Assembly: GCF_002575655.3 (NCBI RefSeq)
Contig: NC_053039.3
Coordinates: 377,681,633-377,745,632, forward strand
Direction: 5' to 3'
From: Aegilops tauschii subsp. strangulata
Lineage: Eukaryota > Streptophyta > Magnoliopsida > Poales > Poaceae
Length of the DNA stretch: 64,000 nt
Both the position numbers and the translations under genes were made by a program. Position 1 is the first letter of the stretch; each line of letters starts with the position of its first letter. Below the pieces are notes generated by a model that was given only the letters and a program-made list of their open reading frames with translations, had not been told where the DNA came from and searched no databases. Positions 47,040 to 58,862 of the stretch are shown in pieces.

Positions 47040-47147
47040 TATCCATATTCAAACTTATTCACACACTATATAATGGTATAGATATGTGATCAGATCACAT
47101 GTTGAAGTCCTATTTACGCATGTGCCACACAAATCTATCTTCTTGTA

Positions 47148-48348
47148 GGTGAACTGTTCAAAGAACAAGGCCAACCGTACGAAAGTGAAATTCCAACAGA
47201 CGACAGGATCTCGTAGCTATATTGCACACTGCGAGGCTCTTGTAATTAACTGTTGTTTCACTCTTTTCGTTGTACCATATTATCAGATCTATATTGACTT
47301 GTTCCAAATGCAGAGGAAAGCCCGCAAGGACCAAAAAGTACCTGAACCAAATGTTGTGGAAATCTTCAAGGACTGTCACACCAGCAAGACGAAGGGCATG
47401 ACTACACCAGTTAAAGCCGATGTTGTAAGTCCTTAATCCTCATGCCTTTTAACTACTACTTACTCTGACTTGTGCCTTGAACTGCATGGTTTGCAGCCAA
47501 TGTCTATTACTCTTTTCAATTTTATACACAATTGTCTTAGTGTATCATTGCACCTTACAAGGTTTAAAAGAGAGGATTCATGTTCCTTTGATCTTGACCT
47601 GTAATCTAGTTCGGTGTTGGACTTGCCCACACAATGTTACAATTGTCTGTTTGTCTGTTCTCAGTTGTTTTGTGGTATGAATGATGTCATACTATGCTTA
47701 CCGTATTATAAACTTTGTCTCTTTATCCTTAGTTGTCAATACAATGTGAACAAATAGACAATACATTAGCCATGGTACATGGTCATATGTTTGGAACCTG
47801 GTTTTATTATGTACTTTGCAGTAAAATACAACTAATATTTTACATGGGTTCACCAGAATAAGTTCTGTATATAGACCAAAGCTATTTTGTTCGGTTTTGC
47901 TGCCTCCTTAATATCTTCTGTTCTGGTACTACTAATGTAAAACTCAACTTTTCAGCAAGCTATGGAAAAAATGGTGGAACCGCCACCTTCTGAAGGTGGC
48001 GAGGCAACTATAACCGCAATGTCAGCTCTTGCTGCAGTGGGTCAGTACCTGTCCACTAATAGTGCCAAAAGCACGTTCCTGTGTAATACTTGGTTGGTTG
48101 TTAAGGCAATCTCGTCCAAACTGCCTCATGATCAAGATATGCAAGCTCAAAACAATGTTATATCTGCTCTCCAGACACAAGTCCGTTCCCTAACGGAGAC
48201 CCTTTGTGAAACAAGGACAGACATTGTTCGATGTCGTCAAGATATGCATGGTTTTGAAGCCAGACTATCAGACATTTGCTATGTTCTTCAGGAGCCTAGG
48301 AGAAATGAAGGCGAAGGTTATGGTGCTCCATCGGACAATACAACATGA
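47148..48348 (+). pseudogene. Transposase_24-type (Ptta/En-Spm) gene, downstream half
   Basis: Three exons follow a tag acceptor at 47145-47147: 47148-47241, 47314-47424 and 47956-48348, with gt..ag introns (72 bp and 531 bp) and matching phases. The first two continue the family pattern begun at 13483-13695: a basic NKANRTKVKFQQTTGSRSYI segment, then a helix with EIFKDCHTSK. The last exon encodes a serine/alanine-rich part and a helical, probably coiled-coil C-terminus (about 130 residues) ending in TAA or TGA context at 48346-48348. No stop interrupts this half. It belongs to the same gene as 12667-13695, which lies 33.5 kb away. Confidence 0.78.
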
Positions 48349-48675
48349 AAACGTAAGAGTCAGGTCAAATGAACTGAGCTTCTAAACTTCTGGTGGTGCA
48401 TTTATCTGCCAGACTGTTAACTTTTATGCCAACCTTCCTTTTGTTTTATAGTTGTAATTTGTTTTGTTGCGATACAAAATTTGTTCTTAACGTGCAGCCA
48501 CCGGCTGAAGAAAACAGCAAGCCATTTTTGTATAGTGTAGGGTGTTCCCTATATTTGCACTGGTGGCGATCTTTGATGCCCAGTGGATGTAATCTGTGCA
48601 ATCGCCTTAATAGCCTAGAGTTAGTTTTGGGCTTATTTATTTCCTAGTCTTCTTTTTCCCTGGTTTGCTAGTGGC
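48349..48675. other. Probable 3' UTR and spacer
   Basis: T-rich sequence follows the stop codon, without coding signal, up to the start of the GGGCC-rich CACTA repeats. The adjacency suggests that the gene belongs to this CACTA element. Confidence 0.45.
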
Positions 48676-49887
48676 CGCAACAACCATGGGCCATATATGG
48701 ACCGTGGTAACCTTGACCCTGCTACGGGCCGTAGGATCCATGGGCCTCCTACGGGCCGTCTTTAAATGGGCCTCCAACACGGCCGTAGAATCGGTAGGCC
48801 TCGGGCCATCGGATAAATGGGTCTACATGGGCCATAAATGGGGGTAATTGGTATCGGCCCAGCACGGTAACGGGCCGTTAACAGGCCGGAGGTCAGCAAA
48901 GGCTTAGTTCTCACAGGCATAACGGGTCGTTAATGGGCCAGAATATAGGACGGGCTGGAAACGGCGCAACGGGTTAACAGGCCAGAAACGGGCTGACTCT
49001 TGCCACGGGCCGAATTTGGCCCATTAGGGGAACAGGCCAGTAACAGGCCGGAAGTAATCGAGGGCCGGAAAGGAGCCCAAGAACGTATGGGCCGTCAGTA
49101 GGCCGAAAGCTAACATGGGGTGGAAACGGCCCATGTGAATCATGGGCCGTTAACGGGTACAAAGAAATTTACTGTTCATTGTGGGCTAGAATCACCGTGG
49201 GCCTCTAGAGGGCCTAAAGATACGAAGGACTCATATGGGTCGAAAGACGTCGTGGGCCATACATGGGCCGAAAGTGAAATGGGGTGGTGTTATATTCGAC
49301 GGCCAACATGACGTTGTTGGGCCGATTTCGGGTAGGCCCTAACGGGCCGTGAGTTACCGGGCCGTAAAATGGGCTATTTGCGAAGAGACCGTTAACAGGC
49401 TTTTCACGTGCCAGCCCGCTAACTTTTGACCAAGTCAAACGGGCCAGCGTTTGTAAGCTAAATGGGCCGGTGGTGGGCCGTCCCACGTGTCGACATATCA
49501 TAGGCGCCTATCTAACCCACTAACGAGCTGACACGTGTTTCCTCCGGCCAATCAGAATTTTACACGTGGAAATTTCCCATTGGTCCGGGCTGTTAACGGG
49601 TTATCGGATCCAAAACCGGACCCGATAGCTTAACGGCGACCCGTTACGGTGGATGCCACGTGTCGGTCACCCTTGACGAAAGCACTTCTGTGACGCGCGA
49701 TTTATCGTCATGGAAGTGGGCACTTCCGTGATGATAATTTTGGTAATGTCATGGAACACTTCTACGACAGCATAGGTATGACTATCTTGATTCTGTCATA
49801 AAATTGTCATGGATGTACATGCATGACAGAAAACGTGACCTACTGTGACAAACACGTATCATCACGGAAGTGTCTTTTTTTGTAGTT
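48676..49887 (+). mobile_element. Right end of a CACTA element with subterminal repeats
   Basis: From 48676 the phrases gggccgtta, taacgggcc and atgggccg recur dozens of times in both orientations, as is usual for CACTA subterminal regions. From about 49640 the sequence changes to a block rich in tgac/gtca (cttccgtgatgataat; catgacagaaaacgtgac). It ends in catcacggaagtgtctt..tgtagtt near 49887, a close match to the GTAGTG terminus with the last base changed. The terminus resembles, in reverse, that at 14772, so the families are related but not identical. The left end of this element is not found in the window. Confidence 0.7.
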
Positions 49888-50435
49888 TGAGCATCCAAGA
49901 GCCATTGCGGATCGCCAATGAACGAAGTCTGTGAAGGTTTGGAAGTCTACCTTGAAGACTTACCAGAGTGATTGGGCGAGGACTGGGTGTCCTTAGCTCA
50001 AGGGGAATAAGGTGAAGACGCGGTCTTCTGAGTTCAATCTCAGCCTCCCTAACCAGACATACAGTTGTCACAGCAACTGGAACTGGTCTACCAAATCTCT
50101 GTCTTCACCAAGCAACTGGTTCTATCCCAAACTTTCTTTACCTTTCAGTTTGTCTTCATGAAGTCATTGCTTGCCTGTCTGATGTGTGAAGACTATTACC
50201 TGTTTGGCTTCATACTGTCTTCCATTCTGATCCATACTACCTAGCTGCTGATAGTCTTCGTACTTTCACTACATTGCTTACTTGACTATGGCTTGTCTAG
50301 TGTAGTCTATCTTCCACTGCATATCAATAGGTTCATTTCATCTGTTTGTCTTCAAAGACCTCGTGTTTTGAAGACTTTCATCAAAATTTCCTGTTCACCC
50401 CCCCCCCCCCCTCTAGTCGATAACTAGCATTTTTA
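49888..50435 (+). mobile_element. Possible Copia-like remnant
   Basis: The sequence (accaagcaactggttctatccc; repeated gtcttc and gaagact phrases; a final C13 run with ctctagtcga near 50412) is of the type found just before or within the start of Copia elements in Triticeae. No coding part and no second LTR were found, so this is a tentative call. Confidence 0.3.
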
Positions 50436-50889
50436 GGTTCTGAATCTTGCAAGCTGGGAATCAATGAGATGTGTAGGCATCTTTGTTGTATTTATTATTT
50501 GAATCTTATTTGTTGGTTCTGAATCTTGCAAGCTGGGAAATACGGTATGATGATGCAGAGGACAGCAACAACAAACAGTTCAAACTTGGTAGTATTATCT
50601 GTGTGAAAGTGCGACAAATGTGCTGATCGTGTGCGTCCTGAGAATAATGATTCTAATTGTTGTGCATGTTGATCATGTGGCACTGATATAACGAGCCAAT
50701 GCATTGCTTGTTTTAAGAATAAATTTCAATTAAAGCTAATTTGCTTATGTATGTAACTAGTTCACTCGGTTGTTGTGATTTGAATCTCCTTCCTCCCAAC
50801 ATATTCCCCTTCTCAGGTGGACCCAGCAGGTCTCGTACACATACATATGGGACCAACCACATATCCATTTGTATTTCTTTATTTTGTTC
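50436..50889. other. Spacer with a 25-bp direct repeat
   Basis: ggttctgaatcttgcaagct plus five bases occurs at 50436-50460 and again at 50515-50539. The rest, AT-rich, holds no gene that I can recognise. Confidence 0.5.
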
Positions 50890-51466
50890 AATCATTCGTC
50901 CTCTTCGTATACAACGGCTGGCGGCGCTGCCGCGCACGCCTCGGTGACCCATCATAGCCTATGGCGTTGGCCAGGCCATCCCTCTACTCCCACACATTGT
51001 CCGGTGGCGGCAGCTCCACTGGCCCACCCTGCACCCGAACAAGTCAACCCTCGTACTCCCCTCCACCTGCGTCTTCCCCACTCCGGTTCATTCGGTCTGA
51101 GGTCTCGACGTCGTCCTCCGTCTTGGTGCTCTCGCCGCGGCACCGCCGTCTGTCGTTTCCAACATGGTCAGCAAAACAAGAGGAATCGGGAGACGATTGT
51201 TCGTCAACAGGCTGATAGTCACGGGCCCACCAGGTCCATGGCCTAGGTTTTGTTGTTTAACATGAGCAGCCCACGACATGTTTCAACTTTTTTTGGATCC
51301 AGCAGGTATCAAGCGGCCTCTGGGCCTCCCAGCCTAGCTTGTCTATAACATCAGGAGCCCAAGTTATGTTTGTTTTTTCAAGACAACGCACAGCTCAGTT
51401 CTATTTTTCTATGAGAATGCAAAACTGAACCTATGTTTTCCCTTCTATAATGTTTACCATTAGCCG
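50890..51466 (-). repeat. Reverse copy of the CACTA subterminal module, with flank
   Basis: 50890-51250 is similar in reverse complement to the modules at 16555-19365 and in direct orientation to 56590-56970. It is followed by sequence with agcccacg and agcccaagt phrases like those around 17760-18070. It is probably part of the minus-oriented CACTA copy whose terminus is at 58862, later split by the insertion at 51467-55898. Confidence 0.5.
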
Positions 51467-51639
51467 GTCTATTCTACTAATATTAGCAGAATAACTATTC
51501 TGGTAACACTTCCACATTGCACGCTCAACGCAAGTGCACGTCATTGTTTGAACCAAGTGTGCTGCAGTACTCAAGCGAGTGAACTTCTTGTCAAAAAAAA
51601 CTGCACACTGTGTTTTTTGGGTACCTTTTTCGCTCTAGT

Positions 51640-52260
51640 TTTTTAACCATTTATCGGAACAAGGCGTGTAATATACCGTTGAGAAGCTATGGATTAGGCG
51701 CAACTTCGCCATGTTGAACACTTTCCGAGATTCCACGCGGTTTAAGAGCAGTTTTGAAAACGGTGTGGCGCACACCGAGTGGCAGCGAGCATTTTTCGCG
51801 TTTTTTTCTAAAACCGCTCATCGGAATGAAGCAAATGATACACCATCGGAAAGATATCATCGAGGCGCATCTTTTTCATATCAATAATTTTTTCTAATTC
51901 GCTACGGTTTAAGAGCAGTTTTAAATTTAATAAATCGCGGGATTGCGGCTTTTCAAAAAAATTGCAATTTTCGGTATTGTTTTGGCTCCAGTTTTTGAAC
52001 CGTTTGTTGAAACGAGGTGTATGATAGGCCGTTGGAAAGCTACGGACAAGGCGCAACTTTCGTATGTTGGAATATTTTTGAGATTCCTTACGATTTTTAG
52101 TTAATTTTGAAAATCGTGCGGCTGACGACGGGAGGCAGCGGCCGTTTTTTGTGAAATTTTTACAAACCGCTGGTCGAAATGATTTGAATTATATGCCATT
52201 GAAAAGATATCGATGAGGTGCAACTTTTTTATGTAGAATACTCTCTCTGATTCCTTACGG
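51640..52260. repeat. Diverged tandem array, four units of about 165-185 bp
   Basis: Each unit has a version of aaccg(c/t)t.at.ggaa..a, then a variable at-rich spacer, then gttg(g)aaagctat(gg)..aggcgcaac, then gattcc..acggtttaagagca. Units start near 51640, 51810, 51995 and 52165. Confidence 0.7.
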
Positions 52261-52289
52261 TTTAAGAGCAATTTTTTATGTACTACATC

Positions 52290-52680
52290 AGACAGAAAAC
52301 TGCACTGTTTTCAGACCAAAAACTGCACTTCATCAGTCCGACAAGTGCACTGCATGATTTCTTTTTTGTGGGACGTAAATTTTCCCAAACGAGGTAGCAA
52401 ACCGCACTTTTTTAGACTAAAACTCGCACTTCATCAGACGGACAAGTGCACTGCATGATTTCTTTCTTGTGGGACGTAAATTTTCTCAAATGAGGTAGCA
52501 AACCGCACTTCTTTAGACTAAAACCCGCACTTCATCAGACGGACAAGTGCACTGCATGATTTCTTTTTTGTGGGACGTAAATTTTCTCAAACGAGGTAGC
52601 AAACCGCACTTCTTTAGACTAAAATCCGCACTTCATCAGACGGACAAGTGCACTGCATGACTTCTTTTTTGTGAACCAGC
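52290..52680. repeat. 101-bp tandem array, about four units
   Basis: The phrase catcag(a/t)c(g/c)gacaagtgca occurs at 52331, 52432, 52533 and 52634, an exact period of 101 bp. Units are over 90 percent identical by eye, except the first. Confidence 0.9.
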
Positions 52681-54700
52681 ATTTTTTGTCGTTTCCATAA
52701 CATTTTTCTATATTTCATATTGGGAGTAAGTGCACCACGACACTACCGCAAGTGAACCGCATGAGTTTCTTTTTTCTTCCTAGCATTTTTCGCACTTCAC
52801 GTTGGGCGTTAGTGAATTGCTACACGACCGAAAGTGAAAAGCATTATTTCTTTGTCATCTTCCTAACATTTTTGTCTCCTCCTCATTTTTGTCTCCTTGC
52901 AAAGACGAGGCAAATGCACTGCATTATTATTTTTGAGTGAACCACCAATTTTTTTTATAACAAACTTGCACAGGGACACAAGAATAGTGAACTGCAAGGG
53001 CCTTCTATCCAACCTTTTTTTAAATGAAGTGTGTTTGTTTTTCTCAACAAATTTAATAACAAATTAAAATGCCACTCGGGCGTTGGGCTGACGAACTTCA
53101 TGGCCATGGTCTAGCGCACTACATGGGGGACATAAGTGCACTGCACGAATGATAGAATAATACTGCACACATTTAATATAAGTTGCACAAGCAAACATCC
53201 ACATAAAAGAGAAAAAGAAAGTACACACAGGACTGAAACACACACACAAACACGAATTCACCAACATCCACTGGGAACTGCACGCCGCGACCACGGAGGA
53301 GTTTTATTTCTATAAAAAAATATGCACAGTCAGCTCGCATCACACACAAGTTGAATAATATGGACCACATTTTTTGTACCTCACACGCACTGCACTGCAT
53401 ATCAGAACGCCCAAAAAAGAATCTGAATGGGAGAACTGCAATTTTGTGCCAAGCAAAACCTGAAAAATTAAAATTGAACGAGCAACTTGCAGATCTCTCC
53501 AACACAACAACGTGAACCACAGTTTTTTCACCACAAACTTGTAGATAAGGGGCCGGGAGCGGACTGCAGCGCAACGTCGGGTGGACTGCGGCCTCCGCGT
53601 CGCAAGGGCAGGAACAATGAGATGGTGGTGGCCGAGATCAAACTGCATGATGCACAACTTGCAGTAAAAAAAACATGCACAAACTGTACACCACCACACC
53701 CGAGCTACACAGGGCTATATACCAAACCACACGCTTGTGCAAACCGAGCTGCATGGGATGAGTTGCTGAACCGCTATCGAGTAGTGCATTTTGAATGTGA
53801 ACCTCATCAAGCTCCCATCTAAATTGCGGGAACGGTCAGAGCGGACCGCATCGAGTGCACTGCAGGAGTAAGTGCAAAATTATATGGAAATATGCACAAG
53901 TAAACTGCACACCTCGGGAAAAGAAACTGATTTCCTTTCAAAAAATTAACAGGAAAAAACCTACAAATTCAACCAGAAGAATGACACATAGCAAACTCCA
54001 AACTCCACTGGAAGAGAGAGGGACGAGTGCACTGCCGCAACCGTCGTCGGTGGAAGGAGAGACGACCCTTGGGGCATGTATCTCGCGTGCATCACGGTGA
54101 AGGGATGGCGCGCATCACGACCTACAGCAGTAAAATTAACCGAGTGAATCAAGTCAAGTTGCGTGTGTTGTTTCTACTATGTCCAAACCCAAATCTACAT
54201 TAGGAACTGATCTGCATCGGTAATGCTTACAACAAATGAATGAATCTGCACGTCTCAGTTTTGACATGCCAAACAAAGAGTGATGCATATATTCATCCGT
54301 CTGTACGTACAAGTGCAAAGTCAAGTCTGCTGTAATTACTAGTGCGCTCTTCCTAATCAGGATGGATTGGATTCCTATGCCTAATCAGCTTGGCATTTCC
54401 GCTGGTGTCAAAGTTTTCTGCTGACAAATATCAAACTTTTCTCCCCTCCTCTCCTCTGAAGAAAGGTTCAGTTTTCTTGACTTGTCCTGTCTATTCGGTA
54501 GCAAGCAAATTCGATGACCCATGCGCGGAGAGAGAGAGAGAGAGAGGAGGGGGGTTATACCTTCCATGGTGTCGGAGCAGTGGCGACCCGGGAAGAAGAA
54601 GGACCCGAGACTTGTATCCTCCATGGCGGCGCTTGACGAAACCGCATCAGGCCAGATCCTCCGAGTCCAGGGGTGGCGAAGTAGCCTGCTCAAGGAAGGG
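52681..54700. other. Non-coding part dense in TGCAC/GTGCA
   Basis: Phrases such as gtgcactgca, aactgcac and tgcacaag recur many times on both strands between the 101-bp array and about 54330. A (GA)n run lies at 54530-54547. Open frames are short and change frame freely; no gene is supported. Confidence 0.5.
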
Positions 54701-55850
54701 AATCTATCATATGAGGGAAGGGAAGGGAAAGGTATAGGAGCAAATGGAAGAGGGGAGTGAGTACCTCGCCTTGACAACGCGCGATGGAGCTACATCACGG
54801 TGAAGCGATGGCGGGGCAGCGCCGTCCAGTGTCGGGGTTGGGGAGGAGGCTTTGGAGGCCGGCCGTGGCAACCGAGCTGCACGGGCCTGACAACCGAGCT
54901 GCACGGGGCTGGTGGCGCGGTGGCTGCCTCGGATCCCTCGTCGCTGACCGCCGAGATAACCGAACCCCCTCCAATCTTTGAAGCCAGCTGCCCCTAATGC
55001 CCCCGGGACAACAAGTCCCTTGGCTTTGACAGTGGACTGCATGGAGAGGAGGAAGTGGGGCATGCCTCTGTGCGATGTGGACTGCAGTTCCAAATCCACC
55101 CGGTCAGAGCTGCTTCGTCGGGACACTGCGACACTCGAGGCCGCTGTGGAGGTACCCCAGATCGAGGCCGCGTCCGTGTTGGCTGCGTAGGCCAACCATA
55201 GCTCCGACAGAGGGGGCCGCCCCGTCGTCGTCAACGCGGGAGTGCTGCCGGACCTCACCCCACACATCATCCCTCCATGGCCGCCCGATCCGGAGGATGT
55301 TGGGGACCGGCGGACGCTCGGATCTGTTGATTGGGTGGCGCGGGGGGGACGAAGGTGCGTGGGGGAGGGGTGTGGTGGTGACCACGGGGGAGGCTGGCGG
55401 CACGGGGGAAGGTGGCGGCGCGGCTACCCAGGGGAGGTGGCGGTTGGGGCGGTGGGTGGCACGGCGCGACAGCGAAGGAGGTGCGGAGCGCCGGCCGGTG
55501 GGGCTGCTGTGTGGCTGGATCCGGACGTCGCAGTAGCAGGTGAGGGCGGCCGGGGCGGTGGGAGGCCGGGGAGTCCCTGGGTGGCGCAAGGCCGGAGTTG
55601 GGGGGCGCTCCATCCAGAAAGGCGGTGTTGGGTAGGAAGGGGCGCGCCGGCGAAGGTGGGGCAGTTGGGCGGAGCACTGGCGGTGGTAGTTGGCCGGCCT
55701 GGGGCGCGGCGGTGGGTTGGTGGATCGGGGGCTGAGGCGTGGGAGGAAGAAGGTGGAGGGGATCGGGGAGGAGTGGGGGAGGTGGGTGGGTTTCTTTTTT
55801 ACGTGCGGTTCGGTTTGCGTGGGTTAGTCGGGGTGTTATCACAATAAGGC
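54701..55850. other. GC-rich stretch, no supported gene
   Basis: Open frames on both strands exist here (for example 54707-55270 and 55267-55842 on the minus strand, 55242-55847 on the plus strand), but they are proline/arginine or glycine/tryptophan-rich low complexity. Overlapping frames are equally open, as expected from G-rich DNA without stops. It could be a decayed captured exon or 5' UTR region. Confidence 0.45.
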
Positions 55851-55898
55851 AGAAGTGTTATTAGAATAAGGTCTTAAAGGGTGTTATTAGAATAGACC

Positions 55899-56339
55899 CA
55901 CACTATATATATATAATTTTATTACATATATATAATAGAAACAACATAAGGTTCCGTTAAACCTGTCGTTCGTCCAACCATTTTATAGACCTTCCCACTT
56001 CCTTTATTTTTCGTTTTCATTAATCCTATATCTGAATTTTCTCCCACTTTCTTTTTCGATGTAATATGAGTTTTCTTCCAGTACTTTTCCCTAAAAACCA
56101 ACTCAACTGTCCCACGTCTAGCCTAAAAAAAATAATACCCCACGTCCTATTAACTCATCAAATTAAAATGATATTTTATTTCATAGTTCGGAAGTTCTTA
56201 CAAAATAATAATTATTATTGTTTATATATAACTTGGCAAGTTAACTCCAAGTGATTGCGTGCATAAGCTTGCAAAGATTTTACTGACCAATGCAGTAATA
56301 GACGTGTAATCATGTGTTTATGTTTTTATAACATTTCTC
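55899..56339. other. AT-rich spacer
   Basis: A (TA)n-rich run lies at 55903-55940. The rest is AT-rich and without coding signal. Confidence 0.5.
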
Positions 56340-58862
56340 CGTCCAGGCCAACATGATATTTTCACCTAGCCCAACAAGTCCGCAGATTTCGAGAAAAATG
56401 CAAATAGGCTTTAAATTCTACCACAATATATAAACGGGCTGCATATATGCTACATCATTGTTGCACTCAGCCCACCAAATGGACTGGAAAAAACAAAATG
56501 GACTGGCTGATATGTGGGCCAGTAGGTCGAAGCCTAAGCACTTTCGCAAAAAAAAAATACATAGGTCGAAGCCTAAGCAAAGCGTTGGATTTACATCCAA
56601 CGGCCGGCACTCTTCTTCAATCTCTCGTCTTCTTCCCCTAGCGCTGCCGGGACCGCCTGCTCCAGCCTTCGGCGTCCAGCGGCGCTGTTTTGCGCTCCTC
56701 GCAGCGAAACGCTACCCCGCTGACGGCCAGGCCATCCCTCCACTCCTCCGCACCTCCTGTTATTCTTTCCCGAGTGTAGGCCCACCCCGCACCCAAACCA
56801 GTCAAGTTTCCCACTCCTCTCCGTCTGGGACTCCACTGTCGCGTCTTCCCCATCTCCAGGGCGTTCCAGTCCGGGGCCTCACCATCGTCCACCAGCTTGG
56901 TGCGGGGTGTGGTCAACGTGGTCAACAAACGAGAGTCATCGGAAGATGATTGTACGTGGAGAGGCTGACAATGGGGACGCACCATGCCCATGGACGCATG
57001 CATGCAACTGCATCCTTTTTACACTAAAAATAATGTTTTCTCCCCCTAACAGCTGGGACCCACCAGCTACATATTCGCATGCAAGGAAGTGCATCCTTGT
57101 TACGGCAAAAAAATGATTCTCCCCTCTGACAGCTAGGACCCACCAGCTATATCTTCGCACGCAAGGAAGTGTGTCCTTATCCTCCCTAATAGCTGGAACC
57201 CACCCAGTCGAAGCATACGTAGCGTTGTCTGTGTACATACCGGTCGATCGGTCTGTCTGCCACGATGAATCGTGGCTGAGTAAGGAGCGGTAGCAGTTCA
57301 GGCAGTCCAGTCAAAACCTTGTACGCGAACGTACAACCAGATGCCAAAAAATATGGCCACATACGTACATACGGGCGGGGTCTCGAACGCGTACTCGCGC
57401 ATACGTACGACCAGGGCTCGTGTACATGGAGAGGCCACGGACGGCGGCAACGGCGTCCTGTTCATCTCAAGCCAACCGGCTGGGTCGGAACGGAGAAACT
57501 GCGTCGTGTTCATGGGGAGGCAACGAAATGCGTCGTGTTCATCGGGAGGCAACGGAATACGTCGTGTTCATTGGGAGCCAACCGGCTTGAACGGAACAGC
57601 CAAAACAAGGTCTGGCGTACCGCAGAACGGAGAAAACGGGCCTTCTGTTCGACCGCGAACAGTGGAAACGGGATCCTGTTCATCGGGAAGGGTCTGGCGT
57701 ATCGCAGAACGGAGGAAACAGACTTGTGTTCGACCGCGTACGGTCAAAACGGGGTCCTGTTCATCGAGAAGGGTCTGGAGTACCGCAAAACGGAGGAAAC
57801 AGACTTGTGTTCGACCGCGTACGGTCAAAACGGGGTCCTATTGATCGGGAGGGGTGTGGCTTGCCGCAAAACGGAGGAAACGGAGTAGTGTTGGAGCGCC
57901 TACGGTCGAAACGGGGTCCTGTTGATCGGGAGGGGTGTGGCGTACCGCAAAAGGGGACTCCACGGGCTACTGTTCATCCACCGTCGACTTCTTCCAGCCT
58001 CCACATGCTACTGTTCATCCATCGTCGACTTCCTCCAGCCTCCACCATCTACTGTTCATCCATGGGGTCCTGTTCATCCAGCCTCCACCGGTTACTGTTC
58101 ATCCAGCCCTCCACGGGGTCCTGTTTATCCAGCCTCCACCGGCTACTGTTCAACCAGCCCTCCATGGGGTCCTGTTCAACCTGCCCCTCCACGGGGTCCT
58201 ATTCAACCAGCCCTCCACGTACGGGGTCCCTCCACCGGATACTGTTCATCCACCCTCACGCCTCCTCGATCGGGATCCTGTTCATCCAGTTGCAACGGCC
58301 TCTACTACCATGGGATACTGTTCATCCAACCCCCAACGGGAACTGTTCATCAAGAGGCAGCTTTGATTGGCTTCAGTTAGCAGCAGTAGCAAAGGAATCA
58401 CTCGGGTTCAGTTAACAGCAAGGGATCGATCCAGGTTCAGTAACGTAGCTAGTGCAATCGCTCGGGTTCAGTTAGAGCCTAACGCCTCGCTCGGGTTCAG
58501 TTAGAGCGCAACACCTCGCATACACGCGCGTACGTGTACGAGAGAAACGCGTAAACCTCCGTGCATCGCTGGGCCCCGACCACCCACCATAACCGGAAAC
58601 TCCCTGATATTTTCCTCGCCCTTGCTTCTACCATGATTTTTTCCGTCGTGGACGGCCCAAAGAATGTCATGCATGTGCGTCTCCGGCCCGCCCAGGATAA
58701 AAAACCCATTTCTGTCATGATTTTTTGTCATAGAAGTAGGAGCCCACCACATCTATGATGATACCGGGTTTTGTCACAATTATCATCATAGAAGTGTCAT
58801 AAGCATGACAGAAAAAAATCGTTTGGCCCAAAATGTCACGGATGTGTCTTTTTTTTGTAGTG
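56340..58862 (-). mobile_element. CACTA-like terminus, opposite orientation
   Basis: Read on the minus strand from 58862, the terminus CACTACAAAAAAAAGACACA is followed by the same tgac/gtca block, ctgaacccgagcga repeats, gatgaacag repeats, gtacgcc..acccct units, cgtacgt-rich DNA, ggtgggtccc linkers and one copy of the module (56970-56590), as in 14772-16980. It is therefore the same end of a related copy in opposite orientation. The 3-bp flanks (gaa before 14772; tct after 58862) do not match, so the two ends are not one simple insertion. Its other end is not identified. Confidence 0.75.

Larger units (their letters stand above)
51467..55898. mobile_element. 4.4-kb element with imperfect inverted ends and internal arrays
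   Basis: The left end reads ggtctattctactaat..actattctggtaacacttc. The right end, in reverse complement, reads ggtctattctaataaca..ttattctaataacacttc (55898 leftward). This gives imperfect inverted termini of about 50 bp. No matching target duplication could be seen, so superfamily and exact borders are open. Inside are two tandem arrays (51640-52260; 52290-52680), a long part dense in tgcac/gtgca, and a GC-rich proline-coding-like right part. No transposase was recognised. Confidence 0.45.

Noticed and set aside
52290..52680. CRISPR-like array
   Set aside because: The 101-bp units repeat along their whole length with no unique spacers, and the setting is a plant genome.
55242..55847. Overlapping 190-200-codon frames on both strands
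   Set aside because: Low-complexity glycine/tryptophan or proline-rich translations from G-rich DNA; several frames are open at once.
14772..58862. A single 44-kb CACTA element between the two matching termini
   Set aside because: The 3-bp flanks (gaa and tct) differ, the left terminus sits inside a Sabrina-like LTR whose other part resumes near 40684, and the right terminus lies in a different host sequence. The Transposase_24-type gene halves also straddle the left terminus.
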